From assembly GCA_937900965.1 (NCBI GenBank), contig CALCGJ010000288.1, forward strand, positions 1 to 43,725: 43,725 nucleotides of DNA, given 5' to 3'. The notes below the pieces were generated by a model. The model did no database searches and was not told the DNA's origin. It saw only the letters and a list, made by a program, of their open reading frames with translations. Made by a program: the position numbers and the translations under genes. Positions 18,707 to 27,446 of this stretch are shown one piece after another. The stretch is from an uncultured Bacteroidota bacterium (GTDB lineage Bacteria; Bacteroidota; Bacteroidia; Bacteroidales; FEN-979). How positions within the stretch are numbered: position 1 is the first letter of the stretch; every line of letters starts with the position of its first letter.

Positions 18707-20698
18707 ATGAAACGTATTACATTCCGAGTACTGTTAATGTTGACTTTCACAGGTCTGATCCTTGGCTCCTGGGCACAGGTTAGCAACAATGAAGTGTTGA
18801 TGACGATTGCAGGTAAAGGTGTCACGGTTGAAGAGTTCATGTCAATCTACCAGAAGAACAATATGTTGAACAAGACCATTGACCAGGATGCCCTCAACGA
18901 GTATCTTGATCTGTTTATCAATTTTAAACTCAAGGTTCGGGAGGCTGAAGATTTAGGCCTTGATACTGTTGCTTCGTTTACTGCCGAACTGGCGGGATAC
19001 AGGGAACAACTGGCGAAACCCTACTTCATTGATGAGGCTACAATTGATGAGCTTATTCAGGAGGCTTTTGATAGGTCTGAACAAGATATCAGGGCAAGCC
19101 ATATTTTTATTCGCCTATCTCCTGATGCCCTTCCTGAAGATACAAATGCAGCCTGGGAGAAGGTAACCGGTATACGGCAGCAGATAGCAAACGGAGAAAA
19201 CTTTGAAACCCTGGTTTATGAACTGTCCGACGATCCTTCGGCACGCGACAGGGAAGCCAATGCTCAGCAACCTTTTATCAAAGGCAATAAAGGGGATCTT
19301 GGCTATTTTACCGTATTCGATATGGTCTATCCTTTTGAATCAGCAGCATACGAAACAAATGAAAATCAGGTATCACAACCCATCCGTAGCGAATATGGAT
19401 ACCATCTGATCAAGGTAACGAAGAAACAGCCTGCCATGGGAAAAGTAACAGTAGCTCATCTCTACAGGGCGATTCCGAAAGGCGCTACGGCAAAAGATTC
19501 CCTGGGCATTCAGCAAAAGATCGACAGCATCTACACAATGATGCAAAACGGTGCCAGTTGGGACTCTCTGGTAAAATTATATTCTGATGATAAAGGTTCC
19601 GCAGCCCGGGGAGGCACACTCCCCAAGTTTGGCGTAAACAGAATGGTTCCCGAGTTCATTGAAGCAATCTATCAACTGAATGATATTGAAGATTATTCAA
19701 AACCAATATTAACCTCTTATGGCTGGCATATCATCAGGCTGGAAGAGCGTGAAAGAGTGATGCCGTTTAATGAGGCGAAAGGAGAGCTGAAACAGAAAAT
19801 AATCAAAGACTCCAGATCACAATTGGGAAGAGATGTGATATTCCAGAAAATCATTGATGAATATGGGCTGAAGCAATTCCTGCCCGCAAAGGAGGAGTTC
19901 TATTCTGTGGTTACCGATAGCATCTTCCTGGGTAAATGGAACGGAAGTGCGGCATCCGGATTGCAAAAACCATTGTTTAAAATTAGCGACAAGGTGACTG
20001 CACAATCAGAATTTACCGCCTACCTGGTATCCAACCAAAAGAAGGGCGAAAAAAAGAGTATACAAACTTACGTGAACAGCCAATATGATAATTTTTTGCA
20101 TGAAAAATTGATGATGGTTGAAAACCAAAACCTTGAACTGAAATATCCTGAATTCAAAGCGCTGATGCATGAATACCGTGACGGAATACTTCTCTTTGAT
20201 CTGACCGATAAGAATGTTTGGTCAAAGGCAGTTAAAGATACCACAGGACTGAAAGCATTTTACGAAAGCAACAAATCAAATTATATGTGGGGCCGTAGGG
20301 TTAATGCAAGTATTTATACTGTCAAGAACCCCGAGGCGGTTGTTACAGTCAAGAACTTCCTGTCAACAGGTTTGTCAGATGATGACATTTTACTGGAGGT
20401 CAATCACGATTCTCTGGATATATTGACGATCCAAAGTGGAAAATTCTCAGGCAAGGATAACCCTGTTTTAGAAAAAATTGCCTGGAAACCCGGGATCTCT
20501 GAGGAGATGAAGACAGACGATGGTGTGGTTTTTGTAAATATTCGGGAACTGGTGAAACCCGAGCCGAAAGAGTTGAATGAAGCTCGTGGACTAATTACTG
20601 CTGATTATCAGAACTACCTTGAAGCACAATGGATCAAAGACTTGAGGATGAAATACCCGGTAGTTGTTGATAAAGAGGTCTTTGCAAAAATCAAATAA
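18707..20698 (+). CDS. Periplasmic peptidyl-prolyl isomerase/chaperone with two parvulin domains
   Basis: About 663 residues, exported (signal ends GSWAQ). It resembles SurA/PrsA-type folding factors that guide outer-membrane proteins. An N-terminal helical chaperone region (25-125) is followed by two parvulin domains at about 128-240 (ASHIFIRLS, GDLGYF, YGYHLIKV) and 243-350 (AHLYRAIP, GGTLPKFG, YGWHIIRLEE). The long C-terminal region (350-664) has no clear domain. A GTG three bases upstream could also start the protein, and I prefer the ATG. It is followed after 3 nt by a degenerate relative and then by another SurA-like gene, forming a folding operon. Confidence 0.85.
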   Translation: MKRITFRVLLMLTFTGLILGSWAQVSNNEVLMTIAGKGVTVEEFMSIYQKNNMLNKTIDQDALNEYLDLFINFKLKVREAEDLGLDTVASFTAELAGYREQLAKPYFIDEATIDELIQEAFDRSEQDIRASHIFIRLSPDALPEDTNAAWEKVTGIRQQIANGENFETLVYELSDDPSARDREANAQQPFIKGNKGDLGYFTVFDMVYPFESAAYETNENQVSQPIRSEYGYHLIKVTKKQPAMGKVTVAHLYRAIPKGATAKDSLGIQQKIDSIYTMMQNGASWDSLVKLYSDDKGSAARGGTLPKFGVNRMVPEFIEAIYQLNDIEDYSKPILTSYGWHIIRLEERERVMPFNEAKGELKQKIIKDSRSQLGRDVIFQKIIDEYGLKQFLPAKEEFYSVVTDSIFLGKWNGSAASGLQKPLFKISDKVTAQSEFTAYLVSNQKKGEKKSIQTYVNSQYDNFLHEKLMMVENQNLELKYPEFKALMHEYRDGILLFDLTDKNVWSKAVKDTTGLKAFYESNKSNYMWGRRVNASIYTVKNPEAVVTVKNFLSTGLSDDDILLEVNHDSLDILTIQSGKFSGKDNPVLEKIAWKPGISEEMKTDDGVVFVNIRELVKPEPKELNEARGLITADYQNYLEAQWIKDLRMKYPVVVDKEVFAKIK

Positions 20699-20701
20699 CT
20701 T

Positions 20702-21538
20702 TTGAAAAACAGTTTGATAATCTTCCTGTTGCTGCTAACATCCTGTTCTTATTTGCATAAAGAGGGTGACAGACCGGTAGCCAGGGTGGATGATGATTAC
20801 CTTTTTGAATCGGACCTGGCCGGATTGGTAACATCAGGAACCTCGGTCACTGATAGCCTGAGTCTGACCAGGAACTACATTGATAGCTGGATTAAAAAGA
20901 AAATTCTGATCCATCAGGCGGAAAAGAACCTAACAGAAAATCAACTGGATTTCTCAAATGAGTTGGAGGATTACCGCAACTCCCTGGTCTTATTTGCCTA
21001 TGAAAATATGTTGATTGCACAACGCCTTGATACGATTGTCTCAGACGAGGAGATTGAATCTTACTATCTTGATAATCAGAATAACTTCCAGCTGAAAAAC
21101 AATATTGTCAGGTTATCATACGTGAAGATCCCGGTAGACTCAAAACAGATAAGGCAAATCAGACGCTCTTTTTACTCTGACGAGCCTAGAGATAAGGAGG
21201 TACTGGCCGACCTTTGTGACAAGCATTCAGCACAATACTTTCTGGATGATGAAACATGGCTCATATTTGAAGATGTAACGAAGGAAATCCCGATTCTTAC
21301 CTATAATCAGGAGGCGTTTCTACGAAACCGGCGAAATTTTGAAATGCAGGACTCCCTCTATCTTTATCTGGTAAAATTTCTTGATTTCAGAATAAGGGAG
21401 AATACATCCCCGTTACAGTTTGAGCAAGAACGAATAACAAGTATTATTCTGAATAAACGAAAACTGAATCTGCTTAACACCATGAGGCAGGATGTCTATG
21501 ATGAGGCGCTTCAGAAAAACACGATAGAAACTTATTAA
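20702..21538 (+). CDS. Lipoprotein related to SurA/PrsA chaperones, lacking a parvulin domain
   Basis: A 278-residue predicted lipoprotein. The lipobox LLTSC ends a short signal. The start codon is TTG, directly after the upstream gene's stop (3-nt gap). The arrangement (ARVDDDYLFESDL, then a helical stretch with NYIDSWIKKKILIHQAEK) resembles the N-terminal chaperone region of PpiC/SurA proteins, and ESYYLDNQNNFQLKNNIVRLSYVKIP resembles the entry to a parvulin domain. The conserved parvulin glycines and the SYG-HL-like end are not visible, so isomerase activity is unlikely. It probably acts as a membrane-anchored chaperone together with its two neighbours. Confidence 0.7.
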   Translation: MKNSLIIFLLLLTSCSYLHKEGDRPVARVDDDYLFESDLAGLVTSGTSVTDSLSLTRNYIDSWIKKKILIHQAEKNLTENQLDFSNELEDYRNSLVLFAYENMLIAQRLDTIVSDEEIESYYLDNQNNFQLKNNIVRLSYVKIPVDSKQIRQIRRSFYSDEPRDKEVLADLCDKHSAQYFLDDETWLIFEDVTKEIPILTYNQEAFLRNRRNFEMQDSLYLYLVKFLDFRIRENTSPLQFEQERITSIILNKRKLNLLNTMRQDVYDEALQKNTIETY

Positions 21539-21562
21539 GCAGGTTTTCCAAAATTAATCCAT

Positions 21563-22906
21563 ATGAAACCATCCCGCATTATTTTCCTTTTCTTGATTAT
21601 GGCGCTGTTTCAATTACAGTCCACAGCACAGGACACCATCATTGATGGTATTGTGGGAATCGTTGGAGGACACACGATTCTGAAGTCAGATGTGGAGTCG
21701 CAATACCTGCAGTACAGGGCACAGGGGAACATCACAGGCAGCCCAACCCGGGTCAAGTGTCAGATTTTTGAGAACTTACTTTTCATGAAATTGGTTTTTC
21801 ACCAGGCTGAAATCGATAGCATCACGGTTTCCGATTCTCAGGTGGAAAATGAGATGGACCGGCGGATGCGCTATTTCATTGCGCAGGCAGGATCTCCGGA
21901 GCGTCTTGAGGAATATTATCATAAAAGTTTACTTGAGATCAAAGCAGAGATGTGGGATGTAATAAAGGAACAGTTGATGGTAAACCTTGAACAGGAGAAA
22001 ATTACAGAGAAAGTTGTAGTAACTCCTGCAGAAGTTAAAGCCTTTTTCCGGAAAATTCCAAAAGATAGTATCCCGGAGATTAATTCAGAAGTAGAGATTG
22101 GTATCATTACCAGGGAACCGGCAATTGGAGAGGCAGAACGGACTGAGGGAAAGGAACTCCTGGCCGGATTCAAGGAACGGATCTCGAATGGGGACGATTT
22201 TGCCACACTGGCAATCCTCTATTCTGAAGACCCAGGATCAGCTAAGCAAGGCGGGGACCTCGGAATGTTTCAACGGGGTGAAATGCGTCCGCAATTTGAA
22301 GCTGCAGCCTTCCAACTGAAACCCGGAGAGGTATCCGGCATTGTGGAGACAGAGGATGGATTTCATCTGATCCAGATGATCGAACGAAGAGGAGATTTTA
22401 TTAATGTTCGACATATCCTGGTGCAACCCAAGGTATCCCCCATTGAACTGAATAACGCGAAACTATTCCTTGACAGCATCGCTGACCTTATTGAGAAGAA
22501 AGAAATTGGGTTTGGGGAAGCGGTGATAAAGTATTCTGACGATCCAAATAAAAACAACGGTGGAATGTTAATTAACCCTGCCAGTGGCAATACAAAGTTC
22601 GAGATTGATCAGGTAGATCCCAAAATCTTTTTTGTTGTAGATAAATTGCAGGAAGGGGAGATATCATCACCCGTTAAATGGGAAGAAAGAGGGACGCGTC
22701 ACTTTCGTATATATTTCCTGAAATCAAGATCTATTCCGCACGTTGCCAACCTGGAGGTGGACTATGCCCGCATTCAGGAATGGACAAAGGAGAAAAAAAA
22801 GCTTAGTGTCATCGAACAATGGATAGATAAAAATGCAAAAGAGTCATACATTGAGATTATGCCAGCATACTCGGATTGTCCCTTTGAAAGGCAATGGCTA
22901 AAATAA
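21563..22906 (+). CDS. SurA-like periplasmic chaperone/peptidyl-prolyl isomerase
   Basis: A 447-residue exported folding factor that is closer to E. coli SurA in length (428) and layout than its neighbours. The signal ends STAQ. The N-terminal region opens with DGIVGIVGGHTILKSDVE, the SurA-type start, and a helical chaperone module runs to about 170. Two parvulin domains follow. The first, at about 172-277, has YSEDPGSAKQGGDLGMF and EDGFHLIQMIERRG. The second, at about 278-390, has RHILVQPKVS, YSDDPNKNNGGML and FRIYFLKSR, and is less well conserved. It is expected to escort unfolded barrel proteins across the periplasm. The MoxR gene starts 30 nt downstream. Confidence 0.9.
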   Translation: MKPSRIIFLFLIMALFQLQSTAQDTIIDGIVGIVGGHTILKSDVESQYLQYRAQGNITGSPTRVKCQIFENLLFMKLVFHQAEIDSITVSDSQVENEMDRRMRYFIAQAGSPERLEEYYHKSLLEIKAEMWDVIKEQLMVNLEQEKITEKVVVTPAEVKAFFRKIPKDSIPEINSEVEIGIITREPAIGEAERTEGKELLAGFKERISNGDDFATLAILYSEDPGSAKQGGDLGMFQRGEMRPQFEAAAFQLKPGEVSGIVETEDGFHLIQMIERRGDFINVRHILVQPKVSPIELNNAKLFLDSIADLIEKKEIGFGEAVIKYSDDPNKNNGGMLINPASGNTKFEIDQVDPKIFFVVDKLQEGEISSPVKWEERGTRHFRIYFLKSRSIPHVANLEVDYARIQEWTKEKKKLSVIEQWIDKNAKESYIEIMPAYSDCPFERQWLK

Positions 22907-22936
22907 AGTTACGGAAACATTGAAGAAACACATATT

Positions 22937-23911
22937 ATGAACTATTCATCGGATGTGGAAGCAGTTGATGCCCTTGTTGGGAAATATTCCCTGTTGAAAA
23001 AGGAGATCGCTAAAGTAATTGTTGGACAGGATGAAGTAATTAAAAATCTGCTTATTTCCATATTTTGCAAAGGACATTGCTTGCTTGTTGGCGTCCCTGG
23101 CCTTGCTAAAACGTTGATGGTCAATACTCTCTCCAAGTCGTTGGGGCTCTCTTATAGCCGGATACAGTTTACACCCGACCTGATGCCTTCCGATATTATT
23201 GGAACAGAGATCCTGGATGAATCTCGTCATTTCAGATTTATCAAAGGACCGGTATTCGCTAATATCATTCTCGCGGATGAGATCAACAGAACGCCACCGA
23301 AGACACAGTCGGCACTCCTTGAAGCGATGCAGGAGAAAGCCGTAACTGTTGCAGGAACCTCCTATAAACTCGAAGAACCTTTTTTTGTTCTGGCCACCCA
23401 GAACCCTATTGAACAGGAGGGGACCTATCCATTGCCAGAGGCTCAGCTGGACCGCTTTATGTTCAATATCTGGCTCGACTACCCATCATTTGAAGAAGAG
23501 ATCCGGATTGTTCAAAGCACGACTACTGATAAAACAGTAACCCCTGAGGTCGTCATTTCGGCTGATGAGATTCTCTACTTTCAGAATCTCGTCCGGAAAA
23601 TTCCCGTTCCTGATAACGTCTATAATTACGCAGTATCACTGGTAACGAAAACACGACCCCGAACTACTCTTGCCATTGACTGGATAAATGAATACCTCAC
23701 CTGGGGAGCCGGTCCGCGTGCCTCACAATACCTGATAATTGGTGCGAAATGTCATGCTATCCTGAGTAACAAATACTCCCCGGATATAGAAGATGTGCAA
23801 TCTGTCGCTACGGCAGTCCTACGGCATAGGATCGTCCGCAACTACAAAGCAGAAGCAGAAGGAATCACGGTTGAAGAAATTGTTAAAAAGCTGCTGGATT
23901 CCAAGTTCTAG
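22937..23911 (+). CDS. MoxR-family AAA+ ATPase
   Basis: A 324-residue cytoplasmic AAA+ ATPase. Walker A GVPGLAKT lies at about 52-59 and Walker B ILADEINR near 115, with the MoxR signatures TPPKTQSALLEAMQE, LATQNPIEQEGTYPLPEAQLDRF and a C-terminal lid domain. MoxR proteins usually work with a DUF58/von Willebrand-domain partner encoded next to them to mature enzymes or envelope complexes. Here the gene ends the folding-factor run and the next gene is convergent, so any partner must lie elsewhere. The role is unknown. Confidence 0.93.
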   Translation: MNYSSDVEAVDALVGKYSLLKKEIAKVIVGQDEVIKNLLISIFCKGHCLLVGVPGLAKTLMVNTLSKSLGLSYSRIQFTPDLMPSDIIGTEILDESRHFRFIKGPVFANIILADEINRTPPKTQSALLEAMQEKAVTVAGTSYKLEEPFFVLATQNPIEQEGTYPLPEAQLDRFMFNIWLDYPSFEEEIRIVQSTTTDKTVTPEVVISADEILYFQNLVRKIPVPDNVYNYAVSLVTKTRPRTTLAIDWINEYLTWGAGPRASQYLIIGAKCHAILSNKYSPDIEDVQSVATAVLRHRIVRNYKAEAEGITVEEIVKKLLDSKF

Positions 23912-23915
23912 TTCC

Positions 23916-24034
23916 CAGTAGGCAGTAGGCAGTAAGCAGTTCGCAATTCACGTCTCACGTTTCACGTCCCTCGTCCCTCGTCCCTCTTCCCTCGTCCTTC
24001 GTCCCTCGTCCCTCGTCCTTCGTCCTTCGTCCCT
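23916..24034. repeat. 7-nt tandem arrays (GGCAGTA, then CGTCCCT/CGTCCTT)
   Basis: Right after the MoxR stop come three to four copies of GGCAGTA. CACGTCTCACGTTTCACGT units follow, and then about ten copies of CGTCCCT or CGTCCTT. The last part lies inside the minus-strand radical SAM gene and encodes its C-terminal tail. The same CGTCCYT unit recurs at 28659-28730 in the same orientation. Confidence 0.75.
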
Positions 24035-24968
24035 GAAAAGTATCCCTTTCCTCCAGCTCTCTCTCAATCCGCTTTAATACTTCGTCGTATCTGATGAGAT
24101 CCCAGCTCAAATGATGAAGAAGTTGGGGTGGAACCTCTCCGGCAAACCTTTCCACTACCATGGAAGGTGATAACCGTTCCAGGAACCGGATAATGAAATC
24201 GATATACTCTTCCAGGCTGAACTGATGAAACACGGAGGGATCAGCCATATATTCCTGCTCCATCCGGGTTCCTTTGACAATCTGCAGCTGGTGAAACTTG
24301 ACTGTATCGATCGGCATTTGTGAAATAATTTCAGCTTCAAGCATCATCTCATCCAGGCTCTCTCCCGGTAAACCAAAGATGAAATGGGCTCCTGTCCGGA
24401 TGCCAAGGTCATGTGTTTGTTGAATGATCCTTTGACTGGTCTCAAAGTCATGCCCCCTGTTGATTCGCTGCAGAGTTTTGGTATAACATGATTCCACGCC
24501 ATATTCTACCTGGATAAATGATTTTTCCGACAACTCAGCCAGGTAGTCAAGCTTCTGCTCATCCACACAATCAGGCCGGGTTCCGATCACGAGGCCTACA
24601 ACACCAGGATAGGCAAGCGCTTCTTCATACAACTCCTTAAGGAGGGATAAAGGTGCATATGTATTGCTATACGGCTGGAAATAGGTCAGGAATTGAGAGG
24701 CCCGGCGATAACGAACAGAGTGAAAATCGATCCCCTTTGCAATCTGGGAGTGAATAGTTTCTACGGGGTTACAATAGGAGGGGTTGAAAGCATCATTGTT
24801 ACAATATGTACACCCCCCGTTTCCTTTTGTCCCATCCCGGTTTGGACAGGTAAAACCTGCATCTACCACTACCTTCTGCACCCTGCCACCAAACACACTA
24901 CGGATATATTCGGTATAGGAATTAAAACGTCTGCTATGACCCCAACTGTACAATTTACGATTTATCAA
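23955..24968 (-). CDS. Radical SAM protein, YhcC/TIGR01212 type
   Basis: A 337-residue cytoplasmic iron-sulfur enzyme of the YhcC/TIGR01212 group, whose reaction is unknown to me. The N-terminus has WGHSRRFNSY, then the cluster cysteines C41, C53 and C56 in FTCPNRDGTKGNGGCTYCNN. Further family motifs are YFQPYSNTYAPL, GLVIGTRPDCVD, EYGVESCY, RGHDF and HFIFGLPGES. Both ends are unusual. The start is a TTG within an AAATCGTAAATTG-type repeat, with another TTG five codons later as an alternative. The last 20 or so residues (GRRTKDEGR and variants) are translated CGTCCYT heptamers. The true ancestral C-terminus probably lay near residue 315. Confidence 0.9.
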   Translation of the reverse strand: MINRKLYSWGHSRRFNSYTEYIRSVFGGRVQKVVVDAGFTCPNRDGTKGNGGCTYCNNDAFNPSYCNPVETIHSQIAKGIDFHSVRYRRASQFLTYFQPYSNTYAPLSLLKELYEEALAYPGVVGLVIGTRPDCVDEQKLDYLAELSEKSFIQVEYGVESCYTKTLQRINRGHDFETSQRIIQQTHDLGIRTGAHFIFGLPGESLDEMMLEAEIISQMPIDTVKFHQLQIVKGTRMEQEYMADPSVFHQFSLEEYIDFIIRFLERLSPSMVVERFAGEVPPQLLHHLSWDLIRYDEVLKRIERELEERDTFQGRRTKDEGRGTKDEGRGTRDEGRET

Positions 24969-24986
24969 TTAACGATTTCCGATTGT

Positions 24987-25060
24987 TTTCACCATTTCAC
25001 CATTTCACTATTTCACTTGCCCACTTGTTCACCTGTTCACCCGTTCACCTGTTCACCCGT
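24987..25060. repeat. TTTCACCAT/GTTCACCTG 9-nt tandem array
   Basis: On the plus strand TTTCACCAT-type units pass into GTTCACCTG/GTTCACCCG units. On the minus strand these read GTGAACAGG and GTGAAATGG, the same families as the arrays at 12797 and 38270. The array lies between the POT transporter terminator and the start of the radical SAM gene. Confidence 0.7.
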
Positions 25061-25070
25061 TTAAAGGTAC

Positions 25071-25104
25071 AAAAAAAACGGCACAGGTTACCCCCTATGC
25101 CGTT
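25071..25104 (-). terminator. Rho-independent terminator of the POT transporter gene
   Basis: On the minus strand an 11-bp stem, AACGGCATAGG pairing with CCTGTGCCGTT (one G-T pair), encloses a 6-nt loop and runs into eight Ts. It lies about 20 nt after the transporter's stop codon. Confidence 0.85.
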
Positions 25105-25121
25105 CTTTAAAAAACGTGTAA

Positions 25122-26768
25122 TTACTTCGTCGCTGATTCCAGTCGCTTCATTATAGAGAAGATGAATGCGGCGGATACAAGGCAGCAAATTACAAATACG
25201 GACCAAACCTGCCAAACTTCGAGTCTGACCCACAGCGAACTGCCCACGAACAGTAACGCATTTCCGAGAGCTGTGGCAGCAAGCCAGCCACCCTGCATAA
25301 GTCCCTGGAAACGTGGAGGGGAGACCTTTGAAACAAAGGAGAGTCCCATGGGGCTGAGGTACAATTCGGCAACAGTCAGGATAAAATAGGTGCTCATCAA
25401 CCAGTAGGGTGATACCCGGTCTGGTGAAGGATTACCGGCCAGGTCTGCTGGCGACAGGAGGTTATATGAAGCCAGGATCATCAGGACAAATCCGGCTGCG
25501 GCAAGGATCATACCTGTTCCGATCTTCCGAGGTGTAGAGGGCTCTTTGTTCCTTTTCCGCTGCCATGCAAAGATGCCAACAACAATCGGGGTAAGGAATA
25601 CGATCAGAATGGGATTAAATTGCTGGAATGTTTCAGGCTCGATGGTGTTCTCTGGGGCAAAACCACTGTAGAAGTACCAGAGAAGGAATCCGGCAACCAC
25701 TATCAAACCAGCTCCAACCACCCGCATGATTACCTTCATTTGCTTTCTGACTAGCAGGACGATTCCGAAGATTACGCCAATCAACGAAAGAAAGGCAGGG
25801 AGATAGAAGAAAATGAATGTCAAAGGATTAACCTCTTTATCTGTATAATCCCTGGCGAAGAATGTCAGGGTGAGACCGTTCTGATGGAATGACATCCAGA
25901 AGAAAATAACGACCAGGAAGACCAGTCCCAATGCAATGAGACGCTTTTTCTCTTGTTCCCATGGCATCTTGATGATAGAGGCATCTTCCTGAATCATTTT
26001 TTTACGGTCTGGCAAATGACTTTTGAATACCATGTAAATAATCAATGAAATGACCATGGCAATTGCTGCAATTCCAAATGCATAATTGTATCCTGTGGAA
26101 AATACATTGATGTAGTTGTGGGCAAACTCAGAAAGGTTCGAAACTGACTGTCCTGAGAGGGTGACCTGGTCTGCAAGTTTTTGCAGAACTCCGGTATCTG
26201 CAAGGTTGCCGTCAATCAGCCGGTGGCATAATGAAGGCAGGTCAGGGTCGTACCCGTACCCATTGGTATGCAACCACCATGTCCGGATCGCTCTTGCTGC
26301 ACTGGGAGCGAAAAAAGCTCCGATATTGATACCCATGTAGAAGACGCTGAACGCTGAATCTCTGAGTTTTCCATATTTCTCGTTGTCATACATCTGGCCG
26401 ACCAATGCCTGAAGGTTCCCTTTGAATAAACCGTTACCGAAGGCGATCGTGAAGAGACCAAAGAGGGTAAAGACGAGTCCCATGCCCGGGAAAAACAGAA
26501 GGGCATATCCAAGGAACATAACAATCTGGCCAACCATGATCGTTCCCTTGTAGTTTTGGGTACGGTCGGCGATAAAGCCTCCCAACAGGGCGAGGGCATA
26601 AATGGAAAAATAGAAAATTGCATAGATGATCCCGGCGTCATCGGCTGCAAGTCCGAACTTCGCCTGTAAAAACAGAACCAGGATCGCCATCATGGTGTAG
26701 AAGCCAAAGCGTTCACCCATATTGGCGAAGAAGGCTACGTAAAGTCCTTTTGGATGTCCTTTAAACAT
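25122..26768 (-). CDS. POT/PTR-family peptide MFS transporter
   Basis: About 548 residues with 12 or more membrane helices, a proton-coupled oligopeptide transporter of the POT (PTR2) family. The N-terminus reads MFKGHPKGLYVAFFANMGERFGFYTMM. GGFIADRTQNYKGTI is the typical motif after the second helix, and the later segment FILTVAELYLSPMGLSFVSKV is also POT-like. Where most POT proteins have the proton-coupling ExxER motif, this one reads NMGER, with Asn in place of the first Glu. I place the start at 26768 rather than 144 nt upstream, because the extra residues lack family similarity and a good promoter (26819-26847) lies inside that extension. It is divergent from the ECF sigma gene. Confidence 0.9.
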   Translation of the reverse strand: MFKGHPKGLYVAFFANMGERFGFYTMMAILVLFLQAKFGLAADDAGIIYAIFYFSIYALALLGGFIADRTQNYKGTIMVGQIVMFLGYALLFFPGMGLVFTLFGLFTIAFGNGLFKGNLQALVGQMYDNEKYGKLRDSAFSVFYMGINIGAFFAPSAARAIRTWWLHTNGYGYDPDLPSLCHRLIDGNLADTGVLQKLADQVTLSGQSVSNLSEFAHNYINVFSTGYNYAFGIAAIAMVISLIIYMVFKSHLPDRKKMIQEDASIIKMPWEQEKKRLIALGLVFLVVIFFWMSFHQNGLTLTFFARDYTDKEVNPLTFIFFYLPAFLSLIGVIFGIVLLVRKQMKVIMRVVGAGLIVVAGFLLWYFYSGFAPENTIEPETFQQFNPILIVFLTPIVVGIFAWQRKRNKEPSTPRKIGTGMILAAAGFVLMILASYNLLSPADLAGNPSPDRVSPYWLMSTYFILTVAELYLSPMGLSFVSKVSPPRFQGLMQGGWLAATALGNALLFVGSSLWVRLEVWQVWSVFVICCLVSAAFIFSIMKRLESATK

Positions 26769-26818
26769 AATAATACTGGTGTTTGTGAATACTTTATTAA
26801 ACTTTGTAAAGGGCTGTG

Positions 26819-26847
26819 CAAAAATAATCAATTTTGCATACCGGCAA
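26819..26847 (-). promoter_or_regulatory. Putative promoter of the POT transporter gene
   Basis: Minus-strand TTG (26845-26847) and TATTTTTG (26819-26826) are 18 nt apart and match the Bacteroidetes -33 and -7 boxes, the latter exactly. The leader to the ATG at 26768 would be about 45 nt. This site decides in favour of the shorter protein start. Confidence 0.5.
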
Positions 26848-26930
26848 TGTCCGGAAGTCTCATTGGTAGATTTTTGGATAAATTTAGTGCCGGTTGTAAT
26901 ATTTTTTAGCAATCATCGTCTCCACATCAC

Positions 26931-27446
26931 ATGAATCTTCAGGAATTTACATCCAAGGTTATTCCACTGAGAAATAAACTCTTCAGGTTCGCTAAACGAT
27001 ATCTGGAACATACTGAAGAGGCAGAAGATATTGTTCAGGAAGTGTTTATTAAACTTTGGATCCGACGGGATAAACTTGATGAATACAGAAGTGTGGAAGC
27101 GCTGGCTATGGTTACAACAAAAAATATGTGCCTTGATAAGATCAAAACCAAACGATACCCGGTTGATCCTATCGATGACCATCGCCGGTTTCTTGAAAAT
27201 CTTCCGGAGGAGAAGCGAAGAGATTACTCCGATGAAATCTTTAAGGTTCATCAGGCCATGAAGTCACTACCCAAACAACAACAGATGATCATGCAGCTTA
27301 GAGATATAGAAGGATATGATTTTGAGTCGATTGCAGAGACTATGGAGATGAATGAAAACGCGGTACGCGTGAACCTCTCAAGGGCACGGAAACGCGTTAG
27401 GGAAATTATTACAACGACAAAAATATATGACTACCAAAGAAATTGA
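26931..27446 (+). CDS. ECF-type RNA polymerase sigma factor
   Basis: A 171-residue sigma-70 family factor of the extracytoplasmic-function type. Region 2 (about 20-85) has RYLEHTEEAEDIVQEVFIKLW, the core-binding and -10 recognition segment. Region 4 (about 115-165) has the helix-turn-helix LPKQQQMIMQLRDIEGYDFESIAETM followed by NAVRVNLSRARKRVRE. It overlaps the next gene by 20 nt, the usual sign of a co-translated anti-sigma regulator. Its regulon is unknown. The DUF4252 gene that closes the operon may be a target. Confidence 0.93.
   Translation: MNLQEFTSKVIPLRNKLFRFAKRYLEHTEEAEDIVQEVFIKLWIRRDKLDEYRSVEALAMVTTKNMCLDKIKTKRYPVDPIDDHRRFLENLPEEKRRDYSDEIFKVHQAMKSLPKQQQMIMQLRDIEGYDFESIAETMEMNENAVRVNLSRARKRVREIITTTKIYDYQRN

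Noticed and set aside
23916-24034. CRISPR-like array
   Set aside because: Units are 7 nt with no spacers, and no cas genes are present; it is a simple tandem repeat.
26769-26912. N-terminal extension of the POT transporter by 48 residues
   Set aside because: The extra residues have no transporter similarity, and a good -33/-7 promoter for the shorter form lies inside them.
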